A stretch of 11,543 nt of DNA. It comes from Desulfobacca acetoxidans. Its GTDB lineage: Bacteria; Desulfobacterota; Desulfobaccia; Desulfobaccales; 0-14-0-80-60-11. Under the pieces are notes generated by a model. That model had not been told where the DNA came from, made no database searches, and saw only the letters and a list, made by a program, of their open reading frames with translations. Position numbers and translations under genes: made by a program. This document shows, one piece after another, positions 1 through 5,542 of the stretch. The stretch is from the NCBI GenBank assembly GCA_020723225.1, contig DYJG01000005.1, positions 1 through 11,543 on the forward strand. Reading direction: 5' to 3'. Numbering within the stretch: position 1 is the stretch's first letter; each line of letters begins with the position of its first letter.

Positions 1-85
1 GACGCCTGTGCCACCAGGTAACCAGAACTTTTCAGGGCAGAGCTTGGGAACGAGGTCAAAAGCAGTTCCTCGTGGGCCATTGTCC

Positions 86-124
86 CCGCCCGGCAACCAC
101 TCGGGCGGCCAGAGACGGCCGCCC
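86..124. repeat. Overlapping inverted repeats, mutually exclusive hairpins
   Basis: Three related GC arms lie in a row. CCGCCCG (86-92) pairs with CGGGCGG (102-108). Its second arm also belongs to GGGCGGCC (103-110), which pairs with GGCCGCCC (117-124) across the loop AGAGAC. The two hairpins share bases 103-108 and cannot form together. No T-run follows, so this is not a simple terminator. The rest of 1-319 holds no convincing gene. The second hairpin ends in CCACC, like the hairpin at 9520-9543, so it may belong to the same REP-like family. Confidence 0.5.
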
Positions 125-151
125 CACCGATTCGCTGTTTGTTAGCAGGTT

Positions 152-189
152 CTTGCGTCTTGCTTTGCGGCTTTGCGTCTTTGCGTGAG
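152..189. repeat. TTTGCG-type short tandem repeat, copy 1
   Basis: The stretch repeats variants of CTTTGCGT/CTTTGCGG three to four times. A 16-base piece, CTTTGCGGCTTTGCGT (163-178), recurs exactly at 5407-5422 in another gap between genes. It lies 130 bases before the first gene. Role unknown; it looks like a dispersed intergenic repeat. Confidence 0.6.
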
Positions 190-319
190 GCTTCTTTTCG
201 AAGCGGGGTATTTAACCTGTTGAAGTCCGATGGAGTTTGTTATACAGAAACGTATTCAGGGCTCCGGGAAAAATCTCCACCCCCTCCCGGCACATCCCTT
301 CCCCCAGAAAGGCAGGAAC

Positions 320-835
320 ATGGATCTCGGTATCTTGGAACAGATGGACGCGGCCGGACTTCGGGAATACCTCAGGTTTCTACTGCATCATTACCGGGTC
401 ATGGACTCTTTTTGGTATCTCTATATCGCCGAGAGGTTCGACGAAGCCGCTGCGGACCGTCTCAACGAAAGGGTTTGGGGGAAAGTTCCGGCCCTGGCCG
501 TCAAAGATCTGCTGCGGCGCTTCCCCCTTAAGGAGGGGGGCCTGCCGGGTTTCGTCCAGGCCCTGCGGTACTGGCCCTGGCATATTTTGGTGGGCTATCA
601 GATTGAGGAAAGAGAAGAAGAAGTCATCATCACCGTGCCCTCCTGCCCCACCCAGGAGGCCCGCTTAAAACGCGGCTTTCAGGAATATAACTGCAAGGAA
701 ATGCATCGGCGCGAATTTGCCAGCTTCGCCCAAGCCGTCGACCCCCGTATCCAAACGGAGTGCGTCTTTGCCCCTCCTGATCCCCATCCCCCGGAGATGA
801 TCTGCAAATGGCGGTTTTATCTGGCAGACGGTTAA
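320..835 (+). CDS. DUF6125-like conserved protein of unknown function
   Basis: A 171-aa soluble protein with no signal peptide or membrane segment. I chose the ATG at 320 because an AGGCAGG-type ribosome site sits just before it; an ATG at 230 would add 30 proline-rich residues that look non-coding. The C-terminal half is the most conserved-looking part, with four cysteines (C109, C125, C148, C162) and the signature PPDPHP near 152-157, followed by a CKW motif. This pattern resembles the DUF6125 family, which I recall as related to the ATC-hydrolase-like proteins and whose biochemical role is not known to me. The spaced cysteines and histidines could bind a metal or cofactor, but this is inference. 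The next gene lies about 200 bases downstream with its own candidate promoter, so this one is probably transcribed alone. Confidence 0.75.
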   Translation: MDLGILEQMDAAGLREYLRFLLHHYRVMDSFWYLYIAERFDEAAADRLNERVWGKVPALAVKDLLRRFPLKEGGLPGFVQALRYWPWHILVGYQIEEREEEVIITVPSCPTQEARLKRGFQEYNCKEMHRREFASFAQAVDPRIQTECVFAPPDPHPPEMICKWRFYLADG

Positions 836-887
836 TTAATTATGCCTGTATTATAAGGTACTTGTCTTAAGAGGGAAGATTTATATC

Positions 888-916
888 TTGCAATTACCGT
901 GTATAGAAGGTATATA
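888..916 (+). promoter_or_regulatory. Candidate sigma-70-type promoter for the NlpC/P60 gene
   Basis: TTGCAA (888-893) and TATATA (911-916) are separated by exactly 17 bases in an AT-rich stretch. The elements match 4 of 6 consensus positions each, so this is a weak call. It would give a leader of about 110 nt before the ATG at 1035. Confidence 0.3.
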
Positions 917-1034
917 TTCCAGCAACAAAACAGGCGCACATTGCAGAGAGGGGAATTAGCGGACAAGAGGTCCAGGAACTTTCTCAAATCCCCCAAGGAT
1001 TGCACGTCATCGCCATCCCCAAGGGGGTTTCCGA

Positions 1035-1760
1035 ATGGTGCACCGGATTATCTTGAGTACCGTAATTCTGACCCTTAACTTCATCCCCAGCCAGCTCCAG
1101 GCTTCTCCCCTGCAATTTATCAACAGCCTCTTCCGGCAACCCGCAGCTCCGGGCGTACAGCCGGATCTTTTTCCTTCCGGGACCTTCCCGGACTTCCGGG
1201 CAAACTTTGCTTCCAGGTGGACGGGCAGCCTGCTTCCCAACAACGGTTATTCCCTGGGGAACCTATTGGCTCCCCAATTACCGGTTAAACCCGGGCGTGC
1301 CGCCCTCCCCCAGCCGGATGGCCCCCCGGCCCTGTCTGCGTCCATCCTTAAACCCGATGCGGAGCCGAATCTCCCGAACCGGGTCATGGCCGTGGCGTTA
1401 AACCAGCTGCAAACTCCTTACAGGCGCGGGGGGTCCTTGTTGAACGGCCGGGCTACGGATTGTTCGGGATTTGTTAAATACGTCTACCACAACTTCCGCA
1501 TCGACCTGCCCCATTCCAGCGCCGCCCAGGCCCGGTTGGGGAAGGTGGCCGCGTGCACCATGGATTTTTCCAAATTGGAGGTCGGGGATCTCCTCTTCTT
1601 CCGCCGGTCCAGGTCCATCGATCACGTGGGCATCTATGCGGGTGAGGGCAAGATGATCCATGCCTCCTCCCGCCGCCGCAGCGTCATCGTCACCGACCTG
1701 CGCCAACCCTATTACGCCGACAACTTCGTGGTGGCCAAGCGTCTGCTGGGAAAGCCCTGA
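1035..1760 (+). CDS. Secreted NlpC/P60 family cell-wall peptidase
   Basis: A 241-aa protein with a cleavable-looking signal peptide (hydrophobic core about 5-17, cleavage probably after A23 in LQA-S). Residues 24-115 are a proline-rich, low-complexity linker. The catalytic NlpC/P60 domain runs from about 117 to 238. The nucleophile is C143 in TDCSGFV, the general base H197 in DHVGIYAG, and H209 in MIHASS is the usual third residue, so the active site looks intact. Family members cut gamma-D-glutamyl-diaminopimelate (or related) bonds in peptidoglycan stem peptides, so it should act in the periplasm or at the outer envelope. The start is supported by AAGGGGG seven bases upstream and by the signal peptide. 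No SH3 or LysM wall-binding domain is seen; the linker may take that place. It converges with the RRM gene across a shared hairpin. Confidence 0.9.
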   Translation: MVHRIILSTVILTLNFIPSQLQASPLQFINSLFRQPAAPGVQPDLFPSGTFPDFRANFASRWTGSLLPNNGYSLGNLLAPQLPVKPGRAALPQPDGPPALSASILKPDAEPNLPNRVMAVALNQLQTPYRRGGSLLNGRATDCSGFVKYVYHNFRIDLPHSSAAQARLGKVAACTMDFSKLEVGDLLFFRRSRSIDHVGIYAGEGKMIHASSRRRSVIVTDLRQPYYADNFVVAKRLLGKP

Positions 1761-1772
1761 CGGTTTTTCCCC

Positions 1773-1809
1773 AAACAAAAAAGGCGGCCCGGCGGCCGCC
1801 TTCTTAATC
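1773..1809. terminator. Intrinsic terminator between convergent NlpC/P60 and RRM genes
   Basis: AAGGCGGCC (1781-1789) and GGCCGCCTT (1794-1802) form a perfect 9-bp stem with loop CGGC. On the - strand it is followed by a strong U-run (the A-tract 1777-1782), placing it about 60 nt after the RRM stop. On the + strand the following TTCTTAATCTT is weaker. It probably serves both genes. Confidence 0.8.
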
Positions 1810-1860
1810 TTCCGAGATGCTGAGAGGGTTAAGGTGTCCCTTGCGATCCCAGGGGAGTGT

Positions 1861-2175
1861 TTAACGATAACCACCCCGGCCGCCGCCCCGGCCGCCGCCA
1901 CCCCGGCCGCCGCCGAAGCCCCCTTTTTGTTGAGGCCGGGCTTCGTTGACGGTCAAGGTGCGGCCGTCGACATTTTTCCCGTTGAACATGGACATGGCTT
2001 TCTGGGCATCCAATTTGGTTTCCATCTCTACAAATCCGAATCCCCGGGGCTGTCCCGTCTGCCGGTCGGTAATGATCTTGGCGGAGGCCACATGGCCGGC
2101 TTCGGAAAAAATGGTCTTGAGCTGTTCCTCGGTCATTTGATGAGGCAGATTGCCTACGTACAGTTTGATGCCCAT
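1861..2175 (-). CDS. Glycine-rich RRM RNA-binding protein
   Basis: A 104-aa protein made of one RNA recognition motif plus a short glycine/arginine tail. RNP2 is LYVGNL (5-10) and RNP1 is RGFGFVEM (44-51), both with the aromatic residues that stack on RNA bases. Residues 85-104 are an RGG-like tail. This is the bacterial and cyanobacterial Rbp type, cytoplasmic, often cold-induced and thought to act as an RNA chaperone. AAGGAGAAG lies just before the ATG at 2175. It follows the 57-aa small-protein gene on the same strand after only 18 bases, so the two are almost certainly co-transcribed. The tail's repetitive GGC/CGG codons make a GC-rich 3' end. The cold shock gene lies upstream on the same strand, giving two RNA chaperones side by side. 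Confidence 0.92.
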   Translation of the reverse strand: MGIKLYVGNLPHQMTEEQLKTIFSEAGHVASAKIITDRQTGQPRGFGFVEMETKLDAQKAMSMFNGKNVDGRTLTVNEARPQQKGGFGGGRGGGGRGGGRGGYR

Positions 2176-2193
2176 GCTCTTCTCCTTCTTGGT

Positions 2194-2367
2194 CTAGTCT
2201 GGATGGACTTCGCTTTCGGTCTGGTTTTCTTCTTCAACTGCCGCGGCGGCTTCCTCTGCCGGGGCAGCAGGAGCTTTCCCCTGGCGGCGTTTCATCTTCT
2301 CTTCGTTTTTCTGTTTTCTGGCCATCTCTTTGGCCCGCTTTTCCCAACCGTATCGATTTCGTGCCAT
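2194..2367 (-). CDS. 57-aa charged small protein in operon with RRM gene
   Basis: A short gene easily missed by length cut-offs. The ATG at 2367 has a strong ribosome site (AGGGAGGT, nine bases upstream) and the stop at 2194 leaves 18 bases to the RRM start. The protein is strongly bipartite. Residues 1-31 are basic and helical (starting MARNRYGWEKRAKEMARKQK), with lysine and arginine about every second residue. Residues 32-57 are alanine- and glutamate-rich and acidic. Small basic proteins of this kind sit next to RRM genes in other deltaproteobacteria as I recall them, but I know of no assigned function. The basic half could bind RNA or the neighbouring RRM protein; this is inference from charge and context. 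Confidence 0.75.
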   Translation of the reverse strand: MARNRYGWEKRAKEMARKQKNEEKMKRRQGKAPAAPAEEAAAAVEEENQTESEVHPD

Positions 2368-2393
2368 GGTCTAGTTACCTCCCTGTCTTGAAA

Positions 2394-2421
2394 AGTTCCA
2401 AGTTCCAGGTTCCAAGTTCCA
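2394..2421. repeat. Heptanucleotide tandem repeat (AGTTCCA), four copies
   Basis: Four adjacent 7-base units read AGTTCCA, AGTTCCA, GGTTCCA, AGTTCCA. They lie 27 bases before the start of the small-protein/RRM operon on the - strand (TGGAACT units in its transcript). Such heptamer arrays are common between genes in some cyanobacteria and deltaproteobacteria. Copy number could vary between strains. Confidence 0.75.
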
Positions 2422-2470
2422 AGCTAAAGGAATGCGGTTTGATTACTCTGAAGTTTCCTCCCCGAATAGG

Positions 2471-2529
2471 CTTGGAAGCCGGCGCTACCGCTAATTTTCA
2501 TGGCTTGCGGTGAGGCCGCCGATTCCAAG
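2471..2529. repeat. Long interrupted palindrome upstream of the RRM operon
   Basis: CTTGGAA (2471-2477) pairs with TTCCAAG (2523-2529). Inside it GGCG (2481-2484) pairs with CGCC (2517-2520), and ACCGC (2487-2491) pairs with GCGGT (2507-2511). The nested arms give a 59-base imperfect hairpin with no T-run. It may be an old REP or MITE-like element or a leader structure. Apart from this and the heptamers, 2368-2540 shows no gene I trust. Confidence 0.4.
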
Positions 2530-2540
2530 GGAACCGGGCT

Positions 2541-2581
2541 AAAAAAAACCGAACTCCGGGGCGCTGAGGCCACCGGAGTTC
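2541..2581 (-). terminator. Intrinsic terminator of the cold shock gene
   Basis: GAACTCCGG (2551-2559) and CCGGAGTTC (2573-2581) form a perfect 9-bp stem. Read on the - strand, the hairpin is followed by GG and then eight U (A-tract 2541-2548). It begins 21 bases after the csp stop codon. Confidence 0.9.
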
Positions 2582-2601
2582 TGCGTGTCAGGACTTGGGG
2601 T

Positions 2602-2805
2602 TTATAGTTTCACCACGTTTTGGGCCTGGGCGCCTTTGGGGCCCTGAACCACTTCAAACTGCACTTCCTGATTTTCGGCCAGGGAGCGGAAGCCTTCTCC
2701 CTGAATGGCGCTGTGATGTACAAAGACATCCGGACCGTTATCCCGGGAAATAAAGCCGTATCCCTTGGAATCGTTGAACCATTTTACTCTGCCAGTTTCC
2801 TTCAT
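2602..2805 (-). CDS. CspA-family cold shock protein
   Basis: A 67-aa single cold-shock domain of normal length. RNP1 is KGYGFI (14-19) and RNP2 is DVFVHH (26-31), with the aromatic surface residues W9, F10, Y16, F18, F28 and H30 typical of nucleic-acid-binding members. It should act in the cytoplasm as an RNA chaperone that melts structure in mRNA, in cold adaptation or general growth. The ATG at 2805 has AAGGGG upstream. It has its own promoter (TTGACA-N16-TATTCT), a leader of about 158 nt and its own terminator, so it is a single-gene transcript. The leader length is close to that of the classic cspA leader and it contains a terminator-like hairpin. The exact csp paralogue cannot be assigned from sequence alone. 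Confidence 0.95.
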   Translation of the reverse strand: MKETGRVKWFNDSKGYGFISRDNGPDVFVHHSAIQGEGFRSLAENQEVQFEVVQGPKGAQAQNVVKL

Positions 2806-2963
2806 TAAAAAAACCCCTTCTGCATTTACTGCATGAAATTATTCCTGCCCAACGAGCAGGGCGCACAGCAGTCAGGCAAAAAAAAACCGAACAGGAGATT
2901 TAGCATCTCCGTCCGATTCTGGTCCAGGACGCTTCGCCCTGCTTCAGTCTGACATGCTAAACT
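2806..2963 (-). promoter_or_regulatory. Long structured 5' leader of csp mRNA
   Basis: The predicted start near 2963 gives a leader of about 158 nt. In transcript order it contains AGCAGGGCG (2943-2935), the terminator-like hairpin with U9 (2915-2878), then CGCCCTGCT (2863-2855), a perfect 9-base match to the first arm, and finally the ribosome site. The outer stem can only form in read-through RNA. Its 3' arm has a rival local hairpin, CCTGC (2860-2856) with GCAGG (2848-2844), so two folds compete. This suggests attenuation or temperature-dependent refolding. No E. coli-type cold box was seen. Confidence 0.6.
2878..2915 (-). terminator. Terminator-like hairpin inside the csp leader
   Basis: On the - strand, CGGACGGAGAT pairs with ATCTCCTGTTCG (11 pairs, one bulged base, one G-U) around loop GCTAA, followed by G and nine U. 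It lies between the csp promoter and start codon, about 50-85 nt into the transcript, so it is positioned as an attenuator. It shares the sequence A8-CCGAAC with the csp 3' terminator at 2541-2554. Confidence 0.75.
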
Positions 2964-2969
2964 TTTTCT

Positions 2970-2997
2970 AGAATAGCAATTAAAATCCAAATGTCAA
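2970..2997 (-). promoter_or_regulatory. Sigma-70-type promoter of csp
   Basis: On the - strand a perfect TTGACA (2997-2992) and TATTCT (2975-2970) are separated by 16 bases within an AT-rich stretch. Transcription should start near 2963. No other - strand gene lies upstream for it to serve. Confidence 0.65.
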
Positions 2998-3305
2998 GAA
3001 TCAAATATTCCGGGTTGTTTATTCCCGGACGAACCGCCAGGGAAAAAGAGCTTCGGCAACAGCATGAACGCTTGTGCCACTATTTGCCGGATTAAGGAAC
3101 TTCTTTGAGGGAATCCCTCAGGCATGGCCCCAAAAAATCAAGTGCCGAAAAGATGCCATCAAGTTGATAATACTGCATTAATTTCTTTAATCAGGCTTTT
3201 TCTTGACCTTTACAAGATACCATCGGTAAATAATTTTTTACTATCTTTTTTCTAGTAATTTTGGCATTATAAGCGTCACTTCTAGATGGTTCCTTGAAGG
3301 CGCGC
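2998..3305. other. AT-rich intergenic region with a perfect palindrome
   Basis: No convincing gene lies here. It holds a 6-bp hairpin, TCCGGG (3009-3014) with CCCGGA (3024-3029). It also holds a perfect 15-base palindrome, TGAGGGA-A-TCCCTCA (3106-3120), which looks like an operator for a dimeric regulator, and an AT-rich run 3160-3270 just before the histidine kinase. TTGACC (3203-3208) with TAAATA (3227-3232), spaced 18, is a weak candidate promoter for the kinase. Confidence 0.4.
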
Positions 3306-5156
3306 ATGAGTGCTCAAATTGCCCTCTCGGCGGTTCTGCAAGGGACGGCGGCGCTGCTGCAACTGACGGCCGCGGTGTTGGCCCTGCGGCTGATCCGGGT
3401 CACCGGCTGGATGCTTTCCTGGCTGGTGATCTCCGGCGCCCTCTGCGTAATGACGGTGCGGCGGGCTTACAGTCTCTGGCTCCTGCTGGCGGCAGGCGAT
3501 CCTCCGCACATCCCTTTTGATGAGATCATCGCCCTGGCCGTTTCCCTACTGATGCTGCTGGGGGTGATCACCATCAGCCCGTTTCTCCAGGCCCTTAAAG
3601 AATCGGAACAAAAGCTACGCAAGACCGGCAGGGTTTTGGTGTCCCAGGTGGCGGCCAGCACTGCGCAACTAAGGAACACCAAGGAACAGTTGGAAACCGA
3701 ACTCCAGGAACGCCGCCGGGCCGAGGCCGCGTTGGCAGGCGAACATCAACGCCTCTATTCTTTACTGGAGGCCCTGCCGGCCATGGTGTACACGAAGGCC
3801 CCGGATTATACCATCCGCTTTGCCAACCGCCGTTTCCGGGAGGATTGGGGAGACCCCGAAGGCCGGCATTGTTATGAAATCTTTAACAGCAATGATGTCT
3901 GCCAAAAATGCGTCTCCCTGAAAGTCCTGGAGACCGGCGCGCCGCTCCGGGAAGAGTGGGTCAGGCCCTATGGGGAGCGGGTCTACGAATTCTTCCATTA
4001 CCCTTTCAAAGACCTGGACGGCTCTCCCCTGGTGCTCAGCCTGGGCATCGACATCACCGCGCGCAAACGGATGGAAGAGGCCCTGCGGTGCAGCGAGGAG
4101 AAGTACCGGCTGCTGGTGAACCAGATACCGGCCATGGTGTTCAAAGGATACGCGGATTGGAGCGTCGAATTCTTCGATAACAAGATCGAAAAGCTTACCG
4201 GCTATAGTAAGGAAGATTTTGATTCCCGCCGCCTCAAATGGTGCGACGTGATCCTGCCGGAAGACCTGGATTATGCCGCCAAGGTCTTCCGGAACGCTCT
4301 GAAAACAGACGGCGCATACGTCAGGGAGCACCGCATCCGCAGAAAAGACGGGGAGATTCGCTGGGTGCAATGCTGGGGACAGATATTTTTCGATTCCCAG
4401 GGGAAGGTTGATTATGTCAGCGGCGTCACCTTTGACGTCACCGAACGCAAGCAGTTGGAAGAAATCCTGCGGCAGAGCGAAGCCGGCCTGCGCCGCCTGG
4501 CCTCCCAGCTCCTCACGGCCCAGGAGGAGGAACGCAAAAGAATCGCCCGGGAACTTCACGATGAATTGGGGCAATCCCTGATGATCATGAAAATGAAAGC
4601 CAGGGCCATTCAACGCAAAGCCACGGGCGAAGATCATCCATTAGCGACTGATTTAAAGGAGATGGATGCCATTCTGTCCGAGGTGGTGGAAAACGTGCGC
4701 CGTATTTCCCGGGACCTCAGCCCCTATATCCTGGCCGACCTGGGCCTGGAGGCCGCGCTCCAGCGCCTTCTGGAGGAATTCAGCAAACACTACCCGGTCA
4801 AACTGGAACTCCGGGGGGAGTTTGCCGGGCTTAACCAGGCATTTCCTGAGGCGGAGCAGATCCACGTCTATCGACTCTTTCAGGAATCACTCAGCAACAT
4901 CGGCAAACACTCCGGAGCCACCGGCCTGAAGGTGGCTGTCAGCCGCGGGGACGGGAAGGTTTCCTTCCTGTTGGAGGACAACGGCCGGGGCTTTGACGTG
5001 GCGGCCTCCCAGTACTCCCCGGCCAGGAGCAAAGGCATCGGCCTGGCGACCCTGGCGGAGCGGGCCCGGCTGTTGGGGGGCAGCCTGGCCATCGCCAGCG
5101 AACCGGGAAAGGGGACGAAGATAGAGATGGTGCTGCCGCTGAGGGGGAAGAGTTAG
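3306..5156 (+). CDS. PAS-PAS sensor histidine kinase, NarL/UhpB type (HPK7-like)
   Basis: A 616-aa membrane kinase. Residues 5-95 hold three or four hydrophobic helices, then a coiled coil (about 98-148). PAS 1 (about 150-255) carries C189, C199 and C202 in the C-x9-C-x2-C pattern seen in some redox or cofactor PAS domains. PAS 2 with its PAC end covers about 262-383. The HisKA_3 dimerisation helix has the phosphorylated histidine H418 in ARELHDELGQ. The ATPase domain shows N531 in its N-box, the G1 motif DNGRGFD (558-564) and the G2 motif GIGLATLAERARLLGG. It should sense a signal at the membrane or in the cytoplasm and phosphorylate a LuxR/NarL-type regulator. No such regulator is in the window, so the kinase is an orphan here. 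I prefer the ATG at 3306 (GAAGG five bases upstream) over the TTG at 3294. The protein appears full length. Confidence 0.9.
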   Translation: MSAQIALSAVLQGTAALLQLTAAVLALRLIRVTGWMLSWLVISGALCVMTVRRAYSLWLLLAAGDPPHIPFDEIIALAVSLLMLLGVITISPFLQALKESEQKLRKTGRVLVSQVAASTAQLRNTKEQLETELQERRRAEAALAGEHQRLYSLLEALPAMVYTKAPDYTIRFANRRFREDWGDPEGRHCYEIFNSNDVCQKCVSLKVLETGAPLREEWVRPYGERVYEFFHYPFKDLDGSPLVLSLGIDITARKRMEEALRCSEEKYRLLVNQIPAMVFKGYADWSVEFFDNKIEKLTGYSKEDFDSRRLKWCDVILPEDLDYAAKVFRNALKTDGAYVREHRIRRKDGEIRWVQCWGQIFFDSQGKVDYVSGVTFDVTERKQLEEILRQSEAGLRRLASQLLTAQEEERKRIARELHDELGQSLMIMKMKARAIQRKATGEDHPLATDLKEMDAILSEVVENVRRISRDLSPYILADLGLEAALQRLLEEFSKHYPVKLELRGEFAGLNQAFPEAEQIHVYRLFQESLSNIGKHSGATGLKVAVSRGDGKVSFLLEDNGRGFDVAASQYSPARSKGIGLATLAERARLLGGSLAIASEPGKGTKIEMVLPLRGKS

Positions 5157-5255
5157 AAGACGAGGGGGAACAGGCCTCGTTAGCCATCCTCGGTGCATGG
5201 GACGCCCTCCATAACCCCGTCCGGCTAGAGTTTTTCCCACCCCCCCCTCACCCTA

Positions 5256-5281
5256 CCCTCTCCCCCCTCAGGGGGAGAGGG
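5256..5281. repeat. REP-like perfect hairpin CCCTCTCCCCC/GGGGGAGAGGG
   Basis: An 11-bp perfect stem with loop CTCA, preceded by a C-rich run. This kind of CCCTCTCC...GGAGAGGG element is dispersed between genes in many bacteria. It lies 100 bases after the histidine kinase stop and has no T-run. Confidence 0.7.
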
Positions 5282-5327
5282 AATTATAAGGCATATCCCT
5301 AATATATAAACTTGAAGCTAATGATAA

Positions 5328-5392
5328 GCCACAAGAGGAAAGCCTCTATCAGTGGCCGGGGCTTTCAGAGCCCCGCCATTAGCTGATTTTTT
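5328..5392 (+). terminator. Structured 3' region and terminator after the histidine kinase
   Basis: The final hairpin is ATCAG (5348-5352), TGGC, CGGGGCT (5357-5363), loop TTCAG, AGCCCCG (5369-5375), CCA and CTGAT (5383-5387), running straight into six T (5387-5392). Upstream, AGAGG/CCTCT (5334-5338, 5343-5347) makes a small hairpin enclosed by GCCAC (5328-5332) with GTGGC (5352-5356). That outer pair competes for bases used in the terminator stem. It may be only the kinase terminator, or an independent small RNA or attenuator. Confidence 0.55.
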
Positions 5393-5425
5393 GCGCTTTT
5401 CTGCGCCTTTGCGGCTTTGCGTGGG
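5391..5425. repeat. TTTGCG-type short repeat, copy 2
   Basis: The stretch repeats TTTGCG/CTGCGC units and shares 16 exact bases (5407-5422) with 163-178. It lies between the kinase terminator and the stop of the small membrane peptide gene, which it nearly touches. Confidence 0.6.
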
Positions 5426-5427
5426 AA

Positions 5428-5529
5428 CTATTGGGCAAGAAAAGTTCTAACGGCCGCGCTGCCGAAGGCCGCGGCCAGGACCAGGGCGACGGTTAGGATG
5501 GTCAATTGTTTCAGCTTCAGGAATTCCAT
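5428..5529 (-). CDS. Possible 33-aa single-pass membrane peptide
   Basis: The short frame begins 13 bases after the stop of the flavocytochrome gene. GGAGAG lies five bases before the ATG at 5529; a tandem ATG at 5532 would add one Met but leaves too little spacing. The peptide has a basic start (MEFLKLKQ), then about 20 hydrophobic residues rich in A, L and V, then a short tail ending FLAQ. That fits one transmembrane helix. The position suggests a small accessory subunit of the flavocytochrome, as known for some respiratory complexes, but this is inference. Chance occurrence is not excluded; the stop lies next to the TTTGCG repeat. Confidence 0.45.
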   Translation of the reverse strand: MEFLKLKQLTILTVALVLAAAFGSAAVRTFLAQ

Positions 5530-5542
5530 CATTACTCTCCGA

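Noticed and set aside
919..1056. A 45-codon open stretch in another frame just before and into the NlpC/P60 start, reading in part IPQGLHVIAIPKGVSEW
   Set aside because: It looks somewhat protein-like but has no ATG, GTG or ribosome site at its beginning and overlaps the signal peptide start; it could be a remnant but cannot be supported.
1398..1901. Long alanine- and glycine-rich frame opposite the NlpC/P60 gene
   Set aside because: It is the shadow of a GC-rich gene with a signal peptide and an intact active site on the other strand.
1660..2391. 243-codon + strand frame across the RRM and small-protein genes
   Set aside because: It runs through a terminator and opposite two genes with strong ribosome sites; its composition is that of an antisense frame.
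2424..2501. A 25-codon frame on the - strand starting MKISGSAGFQAYSG upstream of the RRM operon
   Set aside because: No ribosome site, it lies across the imperfect palindrome, and it is too short to judge; the faint likeness to flagellar rod starts is not enough.
3141..3160. GCCGAAAA near 3143 as a sigma-28 -10 element for the histidine kinase
   Set aside because: One mismatch in the core and no TAAA at the right distance.
3255..3280. TGGCAT near 3262 as part of a sigma-54 promoter
   Set aside because: The GG-to-GC spacing is 8 instead of 10 bases and the -12 element is poor.
3762..4637. 291-codon frame opposite the histidine kinase
   Set aside because: It lies wholly within the PAS and HisKA region, has no recognisable domain, and reflects GC-rich codon bias.
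5160..5180. ACGAGG/CCTCGT hairpin straight after the histidine kinase stop as its terminator
   Set aside because: Only six pairs and no T-run; the hairpin ending at 5392 is a better candidate.
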